This document shows, one piece after another, positions 1 through 8,282 of a stretch of DNA of 64,000 nucleotides. How positions within the stretch are numbered: position 1 is the stretch's first letter; each line of letters opens with the position of its first letter. This DNA comes from CAVYXK01 sp963708245 (GTDB taxonomy: Bacteria; Pseudomonadota; Alphaproteobacteria; Acetobacterales; Acetobacteraceae). A program made the position numbers and the translations under genes. The DNA is taken from assembly GCA_963708245.1 (NCBI GenBank), contig OY970201.1, forward strand, positions 4,898,001 to 4,962,000, written 5' to 3'. The notes below the pieces were generated by a model. That model did not search any database. It saw nothing but the letters and a program-made list of their open reading frames with translations, and was not told the DNA's origin.

Positions 1-258
1 GGCGAGGTGGTGGCGATGGCGGTGATCGGCGGCGCCGAGAGCTTGCCGGCTGCCGTGCTTGGTGCGTTCTTCGTCGAGGCGCTGTTCGAGGCGTTGCGCG
101 CCTATGGCGAGTGGCGTCTGGTGATTTTTGGTGGGCTGTTGCTGTTGACCATGCGTTTCGCTCGCAACGGCTTGTTTGCGCTGGCCTGGGACCAGGTGCT
201 GAGATTCGCCCCGGCGCGCCGGGGCCCACGACCGGCGGACATGCCGGCCGGATCATGA
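1..258 (+). CDS. Branched-chain amino acid-type ABC permease, C-terminal fragment (LivM-like)
   Basis: The frame is open from the first base of the window, so only the last 85 or so codons are present. The peptide is a hydrophobic tail with the motif GGAESLPAAVLGAFFVEALFE, typical of the last membrane segments of LivM permeases, and ends in a basic cytoplasmic tail. Its stop codon overlaps the ATG of the following ATPase gene (ATGA at 255-258), so the genes are translationally coupled. LivM forms the inner-membrane channel with LivH in importers of branched-chain amino acids or, often in this family, other small organic acids or amides. The substrate cannot be read from this fragment. Confidence 0.85.
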   Translation, partial: GEVVAMAVIGGAESLPAAVLGAFFVEALFEALRAYGEWRLVIFGGLLLLTMRFARNGLFALAWDQVLRFAPARRGPRPADMPAGS

Positions 259-971
259 CAGCGCTGATCGAGGCAATCGATCTCACGCTGCGCTTCGGCG
301 GCATCGTCGCCGTTCGCTCGCTCGACTTCGCGGTGCAGGAAGGCGAGCTGGTCGGGCTGATCGGGCCGAACGGCTCGGGCAAGACGACCACCATCAACAT
401 GCTGACCGGGCATCTGTCGCCGGCCTCGGGGCGTATCCTGCTGCGCAGCGCGCGGGTCGAGGGCATGTCGGCAGATCGGTTCGCCGCGCGCGGCGTCGGG
501 CGCACCTTCCAGATCACCCAGCTCTTCAGTCGGATGAGCGTGCTAGAGAACATGCTGGTGCCCGGGCTCGCGCGGCCGCATTCCACCCGCACAGCGGCAC
601 GGCGCCAGGCGCGGCTGCACCTGGAGTTCCTCGGGCTTGCCACGCTGGAGGACCTGCCGGCACGCAGCCTGTCGGGCGGGCAGCAGAAGCTGCTGGAGCT
701 TGGCCGCGCGTTGATGCTGGAACCTTCGATCCTATTCCTGGACGAACCGTTTGCCGGGGTGAACCCGTATCTGCGTGACGAGATCATCCGGCTGGTGCAG
801 ACGCTGCACGCCGAGGGCCGGACGTTCGTGATCGTCGATCACGACCTGGAGGCGATCCAGCGGCTGGTGCAGCGGCTGGTAGTGATGTCGCGCGGCGAGA
901 AGATTGCCGACGGAACGGTGGATGCGGTGCGCGACGACGCGGAGGTGATCCGCGCCTATTCGGGGGTGTGA
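255..971 (+). CDS. ABC transporter ATPase, LivG type
   Basis: This 238-residue ATPase powers the Liv-type importer whose permease ends just upstream. Walker A is GPNGSGKTT at about residues 37-45. The signature LSGGQQ lies near residue 140, followed by Walker B ILFLDEP and the H-loop in VIVDHD. The GVGRTFQ segment after Walker A is characteristic of LivG rather than LivF. I chose ATG 255 because it overlaps the permease stop; a longer in-frame reading from 111 runs back inside the permease gene. The stop overlaps the next start by one base (TGATG). Substrate specificity is unknown. Confidence 0.92.
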   Translation: MTALIEAIDLTLRFGGIVAVRSLDFAVQEGELVGLIGPNGSGKTTTINMLTGHLSPASGRILLRSARVEGMSADRFAARGVGRTFQITQLFSRMSVLENMLVPGLARPHSTRTAARRQARLHLEFLGLATLEDLPARSLSGGQQKLLELGRALMLEPSILFLDEPFAGVNPYLRDEIIRLVQTLHAEGRTFVIVDHDLEAIQRLVQRLVVMSRGEKIADGTVDAVRDDAEVIRAYSGV

Positions 972-1741
972 TGGACGCGGTGGCGCCTGTGCTGTCGGCG
1001 CGCAACTTGGTGGCCGGCTATCTGCCGGGCATCCACATTCTGAACGGCGTCTCGGTCGATGTGCTGGCGGGTGAGGTGCGTTGCGTGCTGGGGCCTAACG
1101 GGACCGGGAAATCGACGCTGCTGAAAGTGCTGTTCGGCTTCCTCCCCCCGCTGTCCGGCGACGTGACCGCTGGCGGGCGCAAGCTGAATGGCACCGGCCC
1201 GCACGAGATGGGGCGCCACGGCATCGTCTATCTGCCGCAGCGGCCGAGCGTGTTCCCGTTCCTGCCGGTGGAGGTGAATCTGCGGCTTGGTGCCTGGACG
1301 TTCCGGCGCGATCGGACTCGCGTGCGTGCCGCGATCGAACGGGCCTACGAGCAGTTTCCGATTCTGCGCGAGCGGCGCCGGCAGTCGGCCGGCACGCTGT
1401 CCGGCGGCCAGCAGCGCCAGTTGGAGATTGCACGCGCGTTGCTGACCGATCCGACGACCTTCCTGATCGACGAGCCCACCGCCAGCATCGAGCCACGCAT
1501 TGCCGCGCAGATCTACGCGCTGATCGAGGGGTTGGCGCGCGCCGGCAAGGCGGTGCTGCTGGTGGATCAGAACATCAAGGGCGCGCTGGGGATCGCCGAC
1601 CATGTCTATGTGATGCGCACGGGCACGTTGTTCGCCGAGGGGGCGCGGGCGGATTTCACCGACAATGTGGAGACGCTGGTGAGCCGCTGGCTCTACACGC
1701 GCGATCCCTCCGGGTCGGGATCTCTGTCAGCCATGCCTTGA
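971..1741 (+). CDS. ABC transporter ATPase, LivF type
   Basis: This second nucleotide-binding subunit of the importer has 256 residues. Walker A GPNGTGKST is at residues 41-49, the signature LSGGQQRQ is near residue 143 and Walker B is FLIDEPTA near 163. The switch sequence reads LLVDQN rather than the usual EQN, a common variant. It is the last gene of the permease-LivG-LivF run, with a one-base overlap to LivG. A GTG at 968 would add one residue, but ATG 971 is the natural coupled start. The next gene is on the opposite strand, so this operon ends here. Confidence 0.92.
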   Translation: MDAVAPVLSARNLVAGYLPGIHILNGVSVDVLAGEVRCVLGPNGTGKSTLLKVLFGFLPPLSGDVTAGGRKLNGTGPHEMGRHGIVYLPQRPSVFPFLPVEVNLRLGAWTFRRDRTRVRAAIERAYEQFPILRERRRQSAGTLSGGQQRQLEIARALLTDPTTFLIDEPTASIEPRIAAQIYALIEGLARAGKAVLLVDQNIKGALGIADHVYVMRTGTLFAEGARADFTDNVETLVSRWLYTRDPSGSGSLSAMP

Positions 1742-1783
1742 TCTGCCGGGCCGCCCCTTCATCGTGCGCCCACGCCGCGCAGT

Positions 1784-2293
1784 TCAGGCCCATCCCACGC
1801 AGTAGGGTTCCGGGCGCAGGTCTTCGGGCAGGCCCATGCGATCGGGGGGCGGAAAGCGGGTCTTGAAGGTGAAGGCGTGCGGCGTCGGCCCATCGCGGTC
1901 GAGGCAAGCGAGCCGCGCGAGCCCCTCGGCGACCGTGGGACGCGTGCCCGCAGGCACCCACCAGAGCACCATGTAGGCGCCCGCGGGCCGCGCGAACCAC
2001 GCGCGCCGCTCCGCCATCACCAGCCGATGGGCGGTCTTGTAGACAAAGTCGAACAGCGCCTCCGCGCTCTCCCACACGCTCATATTGACGATGAAGTTGG
2101 GATCATCGGTCGGCTTGATGTCGGTCGCGTTGCCTGATTCCGTTTGCAGGCGCCAGACGAAGCCCGCGCTTGCGTCGGCGAGCGCGTTGATGTCATCGAG
2201 CCGGGTGACGAAGCCTTCCATGCGCGGATCGTCAAGCGGATAAAGCGTGGTGCCCACGTTCATCTGCGCGATATGCCATCCGTTCGTCGCCAT
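1784..2293 (-). CDS. DUF3291 domain protein
   Basis: This is a single-domain soluble protein of 169 residues with no signal peptide. The run WHIAQMNVGTTLYPLDDPRM at the start, the central FIVNMSVWES and the FVYKTAHR / FARPAGAYMVLWWVPAG block match the DUF3291 family, a dimeric alpha/beta-barrel-like fold related to antibiotic-monooxygenase-like domains. No enzymatic role is established for the family. The gene converges on the Liv operon, 42 bp away, and is transcribed away from the tRNA. Family assignment is firm; function is unknown. Confidence 0.85.
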   Translation of the reverse strand: MATNGWHIAQMNVGTTLYPLDDPRMEGFVTRLDDINALADASAGFVWRLQTESGNATDIKPTDDPNFIVNMSVWESAEALFDFVYKTAHRLVMAERRAWFARPAGAYMVLWWVPAGTRPTVAEGLARLACLDRDGPTPHAFTFKTRFPPPDRMGLPEDLRPEPYCVGWA

Positions 2294-2379
2294 CCCTTCA
2301 CCTCCGCGAGATCCAAGACACCAGTATCGCGGATCCGGCCGGATTGGGAACGGTCCGACGGGTTTGGATCCCGGTTGGG

Positions 2380-2408
2380 CTGACGGGACGCGGGCGGCGG
2401 GCTATAAT
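2380..2408 (+). promoter_or_regulatory. Candidate promoter of tRNA-Leu
   Basis: A perfect TATAAT (2403-2408) lies 46 bp before the mature tRNA. A weak -35-like CTGACG (2380-2385) sits 17 bp further upstream. A perfect -10 box is rare in this GC-rich sequence and its position suits the tRNA. The leader between them can form a CCCCTC/GAGGGG hairpin (about 2415-2441). Confidence 0.5.
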
Positions 2409-2454
2409 GGTTCTGCCCCCTCTTCCCTCTGGGGGAGGGGGTGCGCCTCTCTGA

Positions 2455-2537
2455 GCGCGAGTGGCGAAATGGTAACCGCAGGGGTCTCAAAAACCCCCGG
2501 AGGTAACTCCTTGCCGGTTCGAGTCCGGCCTCGCGCA
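2455..2537 (+). tRNA. tRNA-Leu (anticodon CAA)
   Basis: I folded this by hand. The acceptor stem GCGCGAG (2455-2461) pairs with CTCGCGC (2530-2536), with discriminator A2537. The anticodon stem GGGGT/ACCCC encloses the loop CTCAAAA (2486-2492), so the anticodon is CAA, reading UUG leucine codons. A long variable arm (2498-2512) fits a class II leucine tRNA. The T arm has GGTTCGAGTCC. CCA is not encoded. The D arm contains the GGTAA-like segment. Confidence 0.93.
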
Positions 2538-2570
2538 GAAGACCTGCGCCAGCCGGCGTCCCACGTGGTG

Positions 2571-2598
2571 CGCAGGATGCCGCTGGCGGCATCCTGCG
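2571..2598 (+). terminator. Perfect 13-bp palindrome after tRNA-Leu
   Basis: CGCAGGATGCCGC and GCGGCATCCTGCG are exact inverted repeats separated by only two bases (the effective loop is four or more). The hairpin lies 34 bp after the tRNA and 12 bp past the end of the convergent DoxDA frame. No T-run follows on the plus strand, so a classical intrinsic terminator is not proven. It could serve either strand as a transcript end or RNA-processing hairpin. Confidence 0.5.
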
Positions 2599-2609
2599 TG
2601 CACCTGGCG

Positions 2610-3700
2610 TCACGGCTCACTGGCAATTGTCGTGGAGAAGGACCGGCCATCGACGTCCGTCAGCCGCACATATCTGGCGCCGACTGTAGTACCGGACGCA
2701 GGCACGGGCAGTGTCAAAGTGGCGGCGGCTCCCATTTTGGCTTGGATCCCAAACGGACCCGGTCCGAACTTGTTATAGGCATAGTCGTTCGCGAAGTCAG
2801 TCTTCAGCAGTTTGGACAGCAGGGCTGCATTCCAGTGCGCAATAGACTGCTTATCGCTGTTCAGCAGTCAGCCGCGACCACATGCACCGGGGCCTCCGGG
2901 GTGCCGCCATCGAGATACACATGGAAGCGCACGCTGCCGTCGGGCAGAAGTACCGCCTGGCTCAGTGTCAGGTGATGCTTGGTCGGACTGACGGGTCCGC
3001 TGTGGAAAGGCGTCAAGACCGAGCCACGATAGTAGTTGTAGGTGCCGACGTTGAAGACCACGACGAATGCGAGCACAGCGAACGCCAGCTTCCTGAGGCC
3101 GTCATCCGTCTGAGGCAACGGGAGGCTGCCTGACGTCCAGCGGAACCACTGTCTTCCGGCCAGGGCTGGATTGCGCCGAAGCAGGACGTTGTCGAGCGAA
3201 TAGGCGCCGCTGCCGCCCAGCAGTAGGCTCGCACCCATCGCCAGATTACAGGCAGCCATCGTCCACTCGTCGATGCAGGTGGCGCCCTGCCAGCCGAACA
3301 TCGACATCAGCAGCACCGAGAACCCCATGGAGAACAGCGCCGCAAGCCGAGTCAGCAGCCCGGCGATGAGCATCGCTCCGACGATGAGCTCGGCAGCACT
3401 GAACAGAATGACGCCGGCATAAAGCAGGTAGAAATGCGTCAACAGGAAGCTGATCAGATGATCCGTGCCGAACAAGGCGCCCGGCATCGCCGTCTGGAAC
3501 TTGTTTGCCATCCAACTCGACGCGTTTGGGTCCAGCTTGGAGGGCGCGTAGATGAACCGACGCGAGCCGCCGCCCCAATAAATGAAGCCCTGGGTGAGGC
3601 GGACCGAGAGCAACGCAATGGCGGCTATGCGCCAACTGCGTTGCGCCTCGGTGGTGGCTGGCGCCTGCTCACCGATGCGCGTGAATGTGGTTGCAGACAT
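2610..3700 (-). pseudogene. DoxDA-like thiosulfate:quinone oxidoreductase, frameshifted
   Basis: The main open frame (2861-3700, 279 aa) is a DoxD membrane protein. It has hydrophobic helices, the motif GFIYWGGGSRRFIYAP near residue 40 and GWQGATCIDEWTMAACN in the middle. The C-terminal part begins a DoxA domain (SPTKHHLTLSQAVLLPDGSV) but stops at VVAADC. Another frame then continues the domain without a start codon: LLNSDKQSIAHWNAALLSKL, then NKFGPGPFGIQAKMGAAATL, ending at the TGA at 2610-2612. The frames switch between 2861 and 2870, a net -1 shift. Intact DoxDA fusions pass electrons from thiosulfate to quinone in the membrane. The gene starts at 3700 with GGAG upstream. Neighbouring periplasmic genes support a sulfur role. 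A sequencing indel is possible. Confidence 0.8.
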
Positions 3701-3731
3701 GTCTATCTCCTATGCGACGAAGTTACGCAAT

Positions 3732-4736
3732 TCAGTCGGTTGGCGCCTTGCCGGTGTAGGGCATGAACCCATAGTGCTCGAATATCGACAGAGCCTGCGG
3801 GGAGTGGATGAAGGACAGCCACAGCCTCGCCGCCTCTGGGTGCGCGGCGCCCTTCACGACTGCCCCGGCGTAGATGGCAGTTGTGTTCTGGCTGGCGGGA
3901 ATGTTGACATCGGCGATCAGATGTCCCGCCTGCTCCTGGAAGATCGCTTCGGATTGCCAGGTGACACCCGCCTCGGCACGCCCCTGCACCAGGAACAGCG
4001 GTGTCTGACGATGGTGGATATGAGTGAGGATGGTGCTGCCGTCGGCCACCTTGGTCTTGTAGACCTCGTCGGCGAGCGCCTGGCCGCCGGCCTTCTTCAG
4101 CGACGCCTCGATCTGCCGCGCAATTCCTTCGAATTCGGGGTTTGGCATGGCAAGACGGACATCGGGCTTGCCGAGATCAGCAAGACTGGTTACATGGCCC
4201 AGATTGCCCTTCGGCACCATAATCGTGAGCGTATTGGTGACGTAAGGCACGGCGGGACCGGTGAGCAGTCCTTGTTCGATCAGCGCGTTGACCTTCTTCA
4301 GGCCGGCAAGATAAGCGTCCGGCTTGGCGGTCCAGGTCATGTTCCCCGAGGTGATCGTGCCGCCCGCTTGCATCTGCTTGACGAGCAGCCCCGGCGGATT
4401 TGTCTCCCAATAGATGCGCCCCTTGTAGTCTGGATGTTCCTTCTCGAACTCCGCGACGAGCGGCGCCATCGCGAAGAAATAGTTGCCGCCGACGTAGAGC
4501 ACGAGCTTCGGATCGGTGATGTCGCCGTGGAAATCGGCCAGATCATCGACCTGAGGGACTGTAAACTCGAATCCGCGGTTCGTGGCGTCGTTGTTCTTCC
4601 CGTGCTGCCAGGGTGGAAACACGTCAGCCTGGGGAGCAGGCTGTGCGGCGAAGGCTGGCCCTGACAGGATCGGCATCAGACAGGCGGCAGCCATCAGAGC
4701 CGCGCGGAAGGATCGCTTGCGCATAGTGTTGCTCAT
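3732..4736 (-). CDS. Periplasmic substrate-binding protein, ModA-like
   Basis: This 334-residue exported protein has an N-terminal signal peptide (RKRSFRAALMAAACLMPILS then AFA-AQ). The mature part has the type II periplasmic-binding fold of molybdate/sulfate-type proteins: LVLYVGGNYFFAMAPLVAEFE, a central LTIMVPKGN, and ITWQSEAIFQ-like hinge segments. No permease or ATPase is adjacent, so it probably acts as a binding or sensing partner of the two neighbouring sulfur-type proteins rather than in transport. Its ATG overlaps the stop of the upstream DsrE-like gene by four bases (ATGA), so the two are coupled. The ligand is not known. Confidence 0.75.
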   Translation of the reverse strand: MSNTMRKRSFRAALMAAACLMPILSGPAFAAQPAPQADVFPPWQHGKNNDATNRGFEFTVPQVDDLADFHGDITDPKLVLYVGGNYFFAMAPLVAEFEKEHPDYKGRIYWETNPPGLLVKQMQAGGTITSGNMTWTAKPDAYLAGLKKVNALIEQGLLTGPAVPYVTNTLTIMVPKGNLGHVTSLADLGKPDVRLAMPNPEFEGIARQIEASLKKAGGQALADEVYKTKVADGSTILTHIHHRQTPLFLVQGRAEAGVTWQSEAIFQEQAGHLIADVNIPASQNTTAIYAGAVVKGAAHPEAARLWLSFIHSPQALSIFEHYGFMPYTGKAPTD

Positions 4737-5515
4737 TTCGCGTAGTGAAAGTCAGCTTGCTGAAGCTCGGGGATCGTCGCGACAATCCCGGGAGTGAGCA
4801 CGACACCGTCAACGAGATGGTTGGTAAACTCGGCAGCTACTGCCTCGTGCGAGAGCCGATTGGGGTTCACGCCTTTGGCCAGCAGCTTTCCCGTCATTTC
4901 CCAAATCGTGTTGTGGCAGGCCAGGAACACGACGCCACAACTCTGCAGCGCCGGGATGGTGCTACCGGCGGGCCCAAACACGCTCTTGGGATCCTCGAAG
5001 TCGGAAATCTCCGACGGCACGGCCTTCGGGACGATAAGCGTGTTCGTCTTGAAGTTGCAGCCTGCCATCTCGGCCAGTTTGTATTTGTCCCACATAGTCT
5101 GATCGAACAGTGCCAGGTGAGCGGAGCCGTGCGTGGCCGATACCGCCAGGAAGTCGTGGTGCCCGAAGGAGAACACCTGCGCATTGACTGAATTGCGCAT
5201 GAGATTCAGCCAGGGGCTTGCGATGTCCGTGTTATCCCAGACTTGTTTGGGAGTACCGCGGTAGGCAATCACTTCCTTCAGCGCAGCGTCGTCCCAGAAG
5301 TCCGGATGATCGAGGATCATCGGCACGGTCTTGAAGTCTCGCCGGCGTGGAGCCTTACGCAGGCGTTCCATAAGTTCAGGCAGCGCATACGCGCCCGGTG
5401 GGATCACGCTACCGGCGGCTTCGGCGCGAGTTGCGCCTGCCGCCAAGGCGGCTACGCCGAGAGCTACGGAGCTGAAGCCGAGCAGTGCGTTGCGTCGTCG
5501 AGTATCAACAGGCAT
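4733..5515 (-). CDS. Tat-exported DsrE/F-like sulfur protein
   Basis: The 260-residue product begins MPVDTRRRNALLGFSSVALG, a plausible twin-arginine-type signal with an AEA cleavage region. The C-terminal half has the DsrE-family pattern: LQSCGVVFLACHNTIWEMTG, then a conserved valine-rich strand and a final IPELQQADFHYAK. In this family a cysteine carries persulfide sulfur in sulfur-oxidation relays; Cys residues in SCGVVFLAC are the candidates. A longer reading to 5689 exists, but ATG 5515 has GGAG seven bases upstream and gives the clean signal peptide. It is the first gene of a minus-strand run ending with DoxDA, divergent from a LysR regulator. Confidence 0.72.
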   Translation of the reverse strand: MPVDTRRRNALLGFSSVALGVAALAAGATRAEAAGSVIPPGAYALPELMERLRKAPRRRDFKTVPMILDHPDFWDDAALKEVIAYRGTPKQVWDNTDIASPWLNLMRNSVNAQVFSFGHHDFLAVSATHGSAHLALFDQTMWDKYKLAEMAGCNFKTNTLIVPKAVPSEISDFEDPKSVFGPAGSTIPALQSCGVVFLACHNTIWEMTGKLLAKGVNPNRLSHEAVAAEFTNHLVDGVVLTPGIVATIPELQQADFHYAK

Positions 5516-5678
5516 TCCATTCTCCTTCGGATACGAGAAGGGGCTCGCGGATGGTCGAGTATTTCGCGGCAGCGCCGTCTCGGTGTCGTTCTGACGGCCA
5601 AGTGGCGTCGGCGGCCGTCGGTGCAAGCGTAATGGATCGATGGATTTGATCTGGAAAGGCGATGGGTGCAGGTCTGTG

Positions 5679-5695
5679 GATACCTGCACCGTATC
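5679..5695. promoter_or_regulatory. Candidate LysR-type operator (GATAC-N7-GTATC)
   Basis: In the 272-bp divergent region between the DsrE-like gene and the LysR gene there is a perfect dyad GATAC-N7-GTATC. It contains the ATAC-N7-GTAT / T-N11-A arrangement expected of LysR-family binding sites. Position and symmetry are seen directly; binding is inferred. Confidence 0.4.
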
Positions 5696-5787
5696 AGCAA
5701 CGATTACGCCGGCTCACCTGCCCGAAGACGAACAAATATCCGTGACCTCGCCCGCTCCTGGTGGCATCATGCCGGGCACGACGCATC

Positions 5788-6694
5788 ATGCCGATCATGA
5801 CTCTGGAGCAGCTGCGGGTCTTCGTCGCGGTCGCGGAGCGGCAGCACGTAACGCGAGCCGCTGCCGCGCTCAATCTTGCGCAGTCGGGGGCCAGTGCGGC
5901 GATCGCGGCGCTGGAGGCACGGCACGGTGCGAAACTGTTCCACCGTGTCGGCCGTGGCATCGAGCTGACCGAGGCCGGCGCACTGTTTCTCGTCGAGGCA
6001 CGCGCGGTGCTGGCACGCGCCGAGGCCGCAGAATTAGTCCTGTCGGGGGGTCTCAAGCGCGGAACGTTGGCCGTGCAGGCCAGCCAGACCATTGCCAGCT
6101 ACTGGTTGCCACGCCACTTGGTTGCATTTCGCCGCGCTCATCCTGGCATCGACATACGCCTCGCAATCGGCAACACGGCACAGGTCGCGACCGCGGTGCG
6201 CGAAGGTACCGCCGATATCGGGTTTCATAGAGGGAGCCATCGACGATCCGGCACTGACAATTGAGCAGATCGCGCGCGACCAGTTGGTGGTCGTCGTCGG
6301 CATGGAGCATCGCTGGTCACCGATCGATCGTCTTGAACAGGAAAGGCTGCTCGAAACCGAGTGGGTGCTGCGCGAGCCGGGATCCGGCACTCGGTCGGTG
6401 TTCGAAGCGGTGCTGCAGAACTTTGGCGTGCCGCCTACGGCGTTGCAGGTTGCGCTGGAACTGCCGTCCAACGAAGCGGTGCGTGCTGCGGTAGAGGCAG
6501 GGTTGGGCGCAACTGCAATCTCGGCATCGGTCGCGGCACCCAGCCTGGAAGCGGGACTGCTGCATCATGTGCCGTTCGATCTGCCGGAGCGCGATTTCCA
6601 TGTGGTGCGGCATGCCGAGCGCTACCGCAGTAGGGCGGCGGATGCGCTGCTGTCGATCGTCACCACACCGTTTGCGCGATCACGGAAAGGTTAG
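5788..6694 (+). pseudogene. LysR family regulator, frameshifted
   Basis: The N-terminal frame (from ATG 5788, or ATG 5797) has the LysR winged helix: MTLEQLRVFVAVAERQHVTRAAAALNLAQS, then ALEARHGAKLFHR. It then enters the effector domain as far as TADIGF. At about 6222-6226 the frame shifts by +1 at a TTT run. The rest, EGAIDDPALTIEQIARDQLV through GLGATAISASVAAPSLEAGL, is in the next frame to the stop at 6694. Joined, the protein is about 301 residues, a normal LysR length. It diverges from the sulfur locus and presumably controlled it. As written, only a DNA-binding fragment would be made. Confidence 0.85.
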
Positions 6695-6839
6695 CTGACT
6701 GAGCATCGTTCGGGTGCGGCGATGCCAGCGGCCAGTCGAACGACTTGGCCGTCCACTGTCGTGCGGACGGCGCTAACAGGGCAGCAAGTCCGCAGGCGAG
6801 TAACAGTGCAAACCCGGCGATCAGCAGGATCGGGACCAT
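6660..6839 (-). CDS. Small membrane-anchored protein, unknown
   Basis: A 59-residue protein starts MVPILLIAGFALLLACGLAA, a single hydrophobic segment followed by a short polar tail rich in Ser/Ala/Pro. ATG 6839 was chosen because the hydrophobic segment begins there; earlier starts add an arginine-rich leader that looks non-coding. It overlaps the 3' end of the LysR frame on the other strand. It follows another small exported protein in the same direction, so the two may be co-transcribed. I do not recognise a family. Confidence 0.4.
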   Translation of the reverse strand: MVPILLIAGFALLLACGLAALLAPSARQWTAKSFDWPLASPHPNDAQSANLSVIAQTVW

Positions 6840-6870
6840 GGGGAAACCCTGTGTCCTTGTGTGGATGCGT

Positions 6871-7059
6871 TTAGATCTCGACGACGCTGCCGCGTGAGCC
6901 GGGTTTAAGGACACGCGCTTGGCTATATCCGGTCCAAGCTTCGACCAGGGCGACAGTCGCACTCGGAGCGGTCTCGGCAGCGCGAGTCGCCGCGGGAAGG
7001 GTGACTGCGGCAAGTGCGACGCCCAGCACTCCGGTCATTGCCAGTATGGTTTTCTTCAC
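6871..7059 (-). CDS. Small exported protein, unknown
   Basis: The product has about 62 residues with a clear signal peptide (KKTILAMTGVLGVALAAVTL, cleavage after TRA or AAE). The mature tail contains VEAWTGYSQARVLKPGSRGS. The GTG at 7059 is preferred over ATG 7074 because GGAGG lies five bases before it. It has no recognisable domain. It lies 31 bp before the second small protein on the same strand. Confidence 0.45.
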   Translation of the reverse strand: MKKTILAMTGVLGVALAAVTLPAATRAAETAPSATVALVEAWTGYSQARVLKPGSRGSVVEI

Positions 7060-7211
7060 AGTTGCCTCCGTCATCCGCTCGTTTCGAATGGCCTAGAGGT
7101 CGGTTGCCGTCGGTCGCCGATCCAACAGTGAATGTCGATCCAACTAATCCATGATCGCGCTTGGTGGATCTGTCGGTCTGGCATGACCCTCTTCACCTTC
7201 TAACTGGCAAG

Positions 7212-7600
7212 TCACATCGGGTCGGCACCACAGCTTGCGACAGAGCGTGCGCCCTCGTGCTGCGCCACCTGCGTCGCCACCGCTTTCATCAGCTTTCCGA
7301 AAGCCCGCACCTCGATCTGACGGATCCGCTCGCGGGAAACCCGGTAATGCTGTGCCAGCGCCTCGAGTGTGGCGGGTTGGTCCTTGAGCCCGTTCGATGA
7401 TGATGTGCCGTTCGCGCGGGCTCAGCGTCTGCATGGCCATGGGAAGCCGGGCTCGCCGCTCGGCCAGCTCTTCGCGCGCCAAGCGCAGTCTCCTGGCTAT
7501 CGGCCGGGTCCATCAGAAAATCCTGCCACTCGCCGTCCGCGTCCGACCCGACCGATGCATTCAGACTGTGATCGGCGCCAGCGAGCGCGTCAGATCTCGG
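7212..7600 (-). pseudogene. rpoH: Relic of RpoH (sigma-32) C-terminal half
   Basis: Three short stretches in different frames join into the end of a heat-shock sigma factor. They are HSLNASVGSDADGEWQDFL, then LAREELAERRARLPMAMQTLSPRERHIIIERA, then the region 4 helix-turn-helix (QPATLEALAQHYRVSRERIR, followed by QIEVRAFGKLMKAVA) ending at the TGA at 7212-7214. At least two frameshifts separate the parts, near 7480 and 7400, and regions 1-3 are missing. It cannot make a sigma factor. A functional rpoH is presumably elsewhere in the genome. Confidence 0.78.
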
Positions 7601-7636
7601 TTTGGTGTGAAATTGAGCATGCGGCTGGTCCCCATT

Positions 7637-7730
7637 CCGCGTCGGAAGTCGGTGTTGACGCGGAAGGTGATCGCGAGCCGGGTCAAGCTCTATCGCAAAA
7701 GCACGTTCAGTTTAATCGCCGCCCCAGATT
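7637..7730 (+). repeat. Left arm of a long inverted repeat
   Basis: This 94-bp segment contains GCGGAAGGTGATCGCG, CTATCGCAAAAGCACG and TCAGTTTAATCGCCGC. It matches the reverse complement of 7849-7941 with roughly 80 percent identity by eye. About 118 bp separate the arms. No gene is recognised in it. It resembles a decayed mobile-element end or MITE-like unit. Confidence 0.6.
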
Positions 7731-7766
7731 GAGTCCTGATCGGGCTGCGACAGCGTTCCACATGCC

Positions 7767-7861
7767 GCAGTAAGCCGGCGGATGCGCTGCTGCCGATCGT
7801 CACCGCACCCTTTCCATATTGCGGAAAATCTAGCCAGACTAGCATAATCGGGTGCGGCGAT
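7767..7861 (+). pseudogene. Relic copy of a LysR gene 3' end
   Basis: The segment GGCGGATGCGCTGCTG, CGATCGTCACCGCACC and TCGGGTGCGGCGAT repeats, in the same orientation and spacing, the end of the LysR gene and its downstream flank at about 6626-6721. Several substitutions and small gaps separate the copies. It lies between the arms of the inverted repeat and has no open frame of useful length. Confidence 0.5.
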
Positions 7862-7941
7862 TAAACTGAGCGTGCTTTTGCGATAGAATTGCGCCCAATC
7901 CGCGATCACCTTCCGCATTGACACCGTCTTCCGATGCCGGA
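7849..7941 (-). repeat. Right arm of the long inverted repeat
   Basis: This is the reverse-complement partner of 7637-7730. It shares the segments GCGGAAGGTGATCGCG, CTATCGCAAAAGCACG and CAGTTTAATCGCCGC. The rest of 7942-8282 shows no coding sequence or RNA I can support. Confidence 0.6.
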
Positions 7942-8282
7942 TGGAGGGTCGATCGCGTGCTCAGCACAGAAATGCCGCCGCGCAGCACATCAGCCGACGC
8001 CGGTTTTTGGTGGTGCGGGGGGTGTCCTTTGCGCGATGGCCGAAATGGCGCCGTCACGCCGGCGGTCCGAAGTGCCGGGCCTCGTCCTCGGCAAGTCCGC
8101 CAGATGGGGCATCTTGGTTGGTGGCGGTGGGCAAAAGAAGCGTGAGATGGAACGATTTGCAAGATCTGCACTAGCCGAGGATTTTATACGCTCAGCGCAC
8201 ATATGTTGTGCCAAGGCCGGCGCCTGCGTGGTGCGGCTGACGAACAATCTTGCCTGGCAGCCTGGAAACCGGGGATGATTCA

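Noticed and set aside
2247..2975. Plus-strand 242-codon frame
   Set aside because: It runs through the tRNA and the DoxDA gene on the other strand and has no recognisable protein content.
7934..8278. Several overlapping plus-strand frames of 70-114 codons before the DUF2147 gene
   Set aside because: None has a family motif, signal peptide or convincing ribosome site, and they contradict each other.
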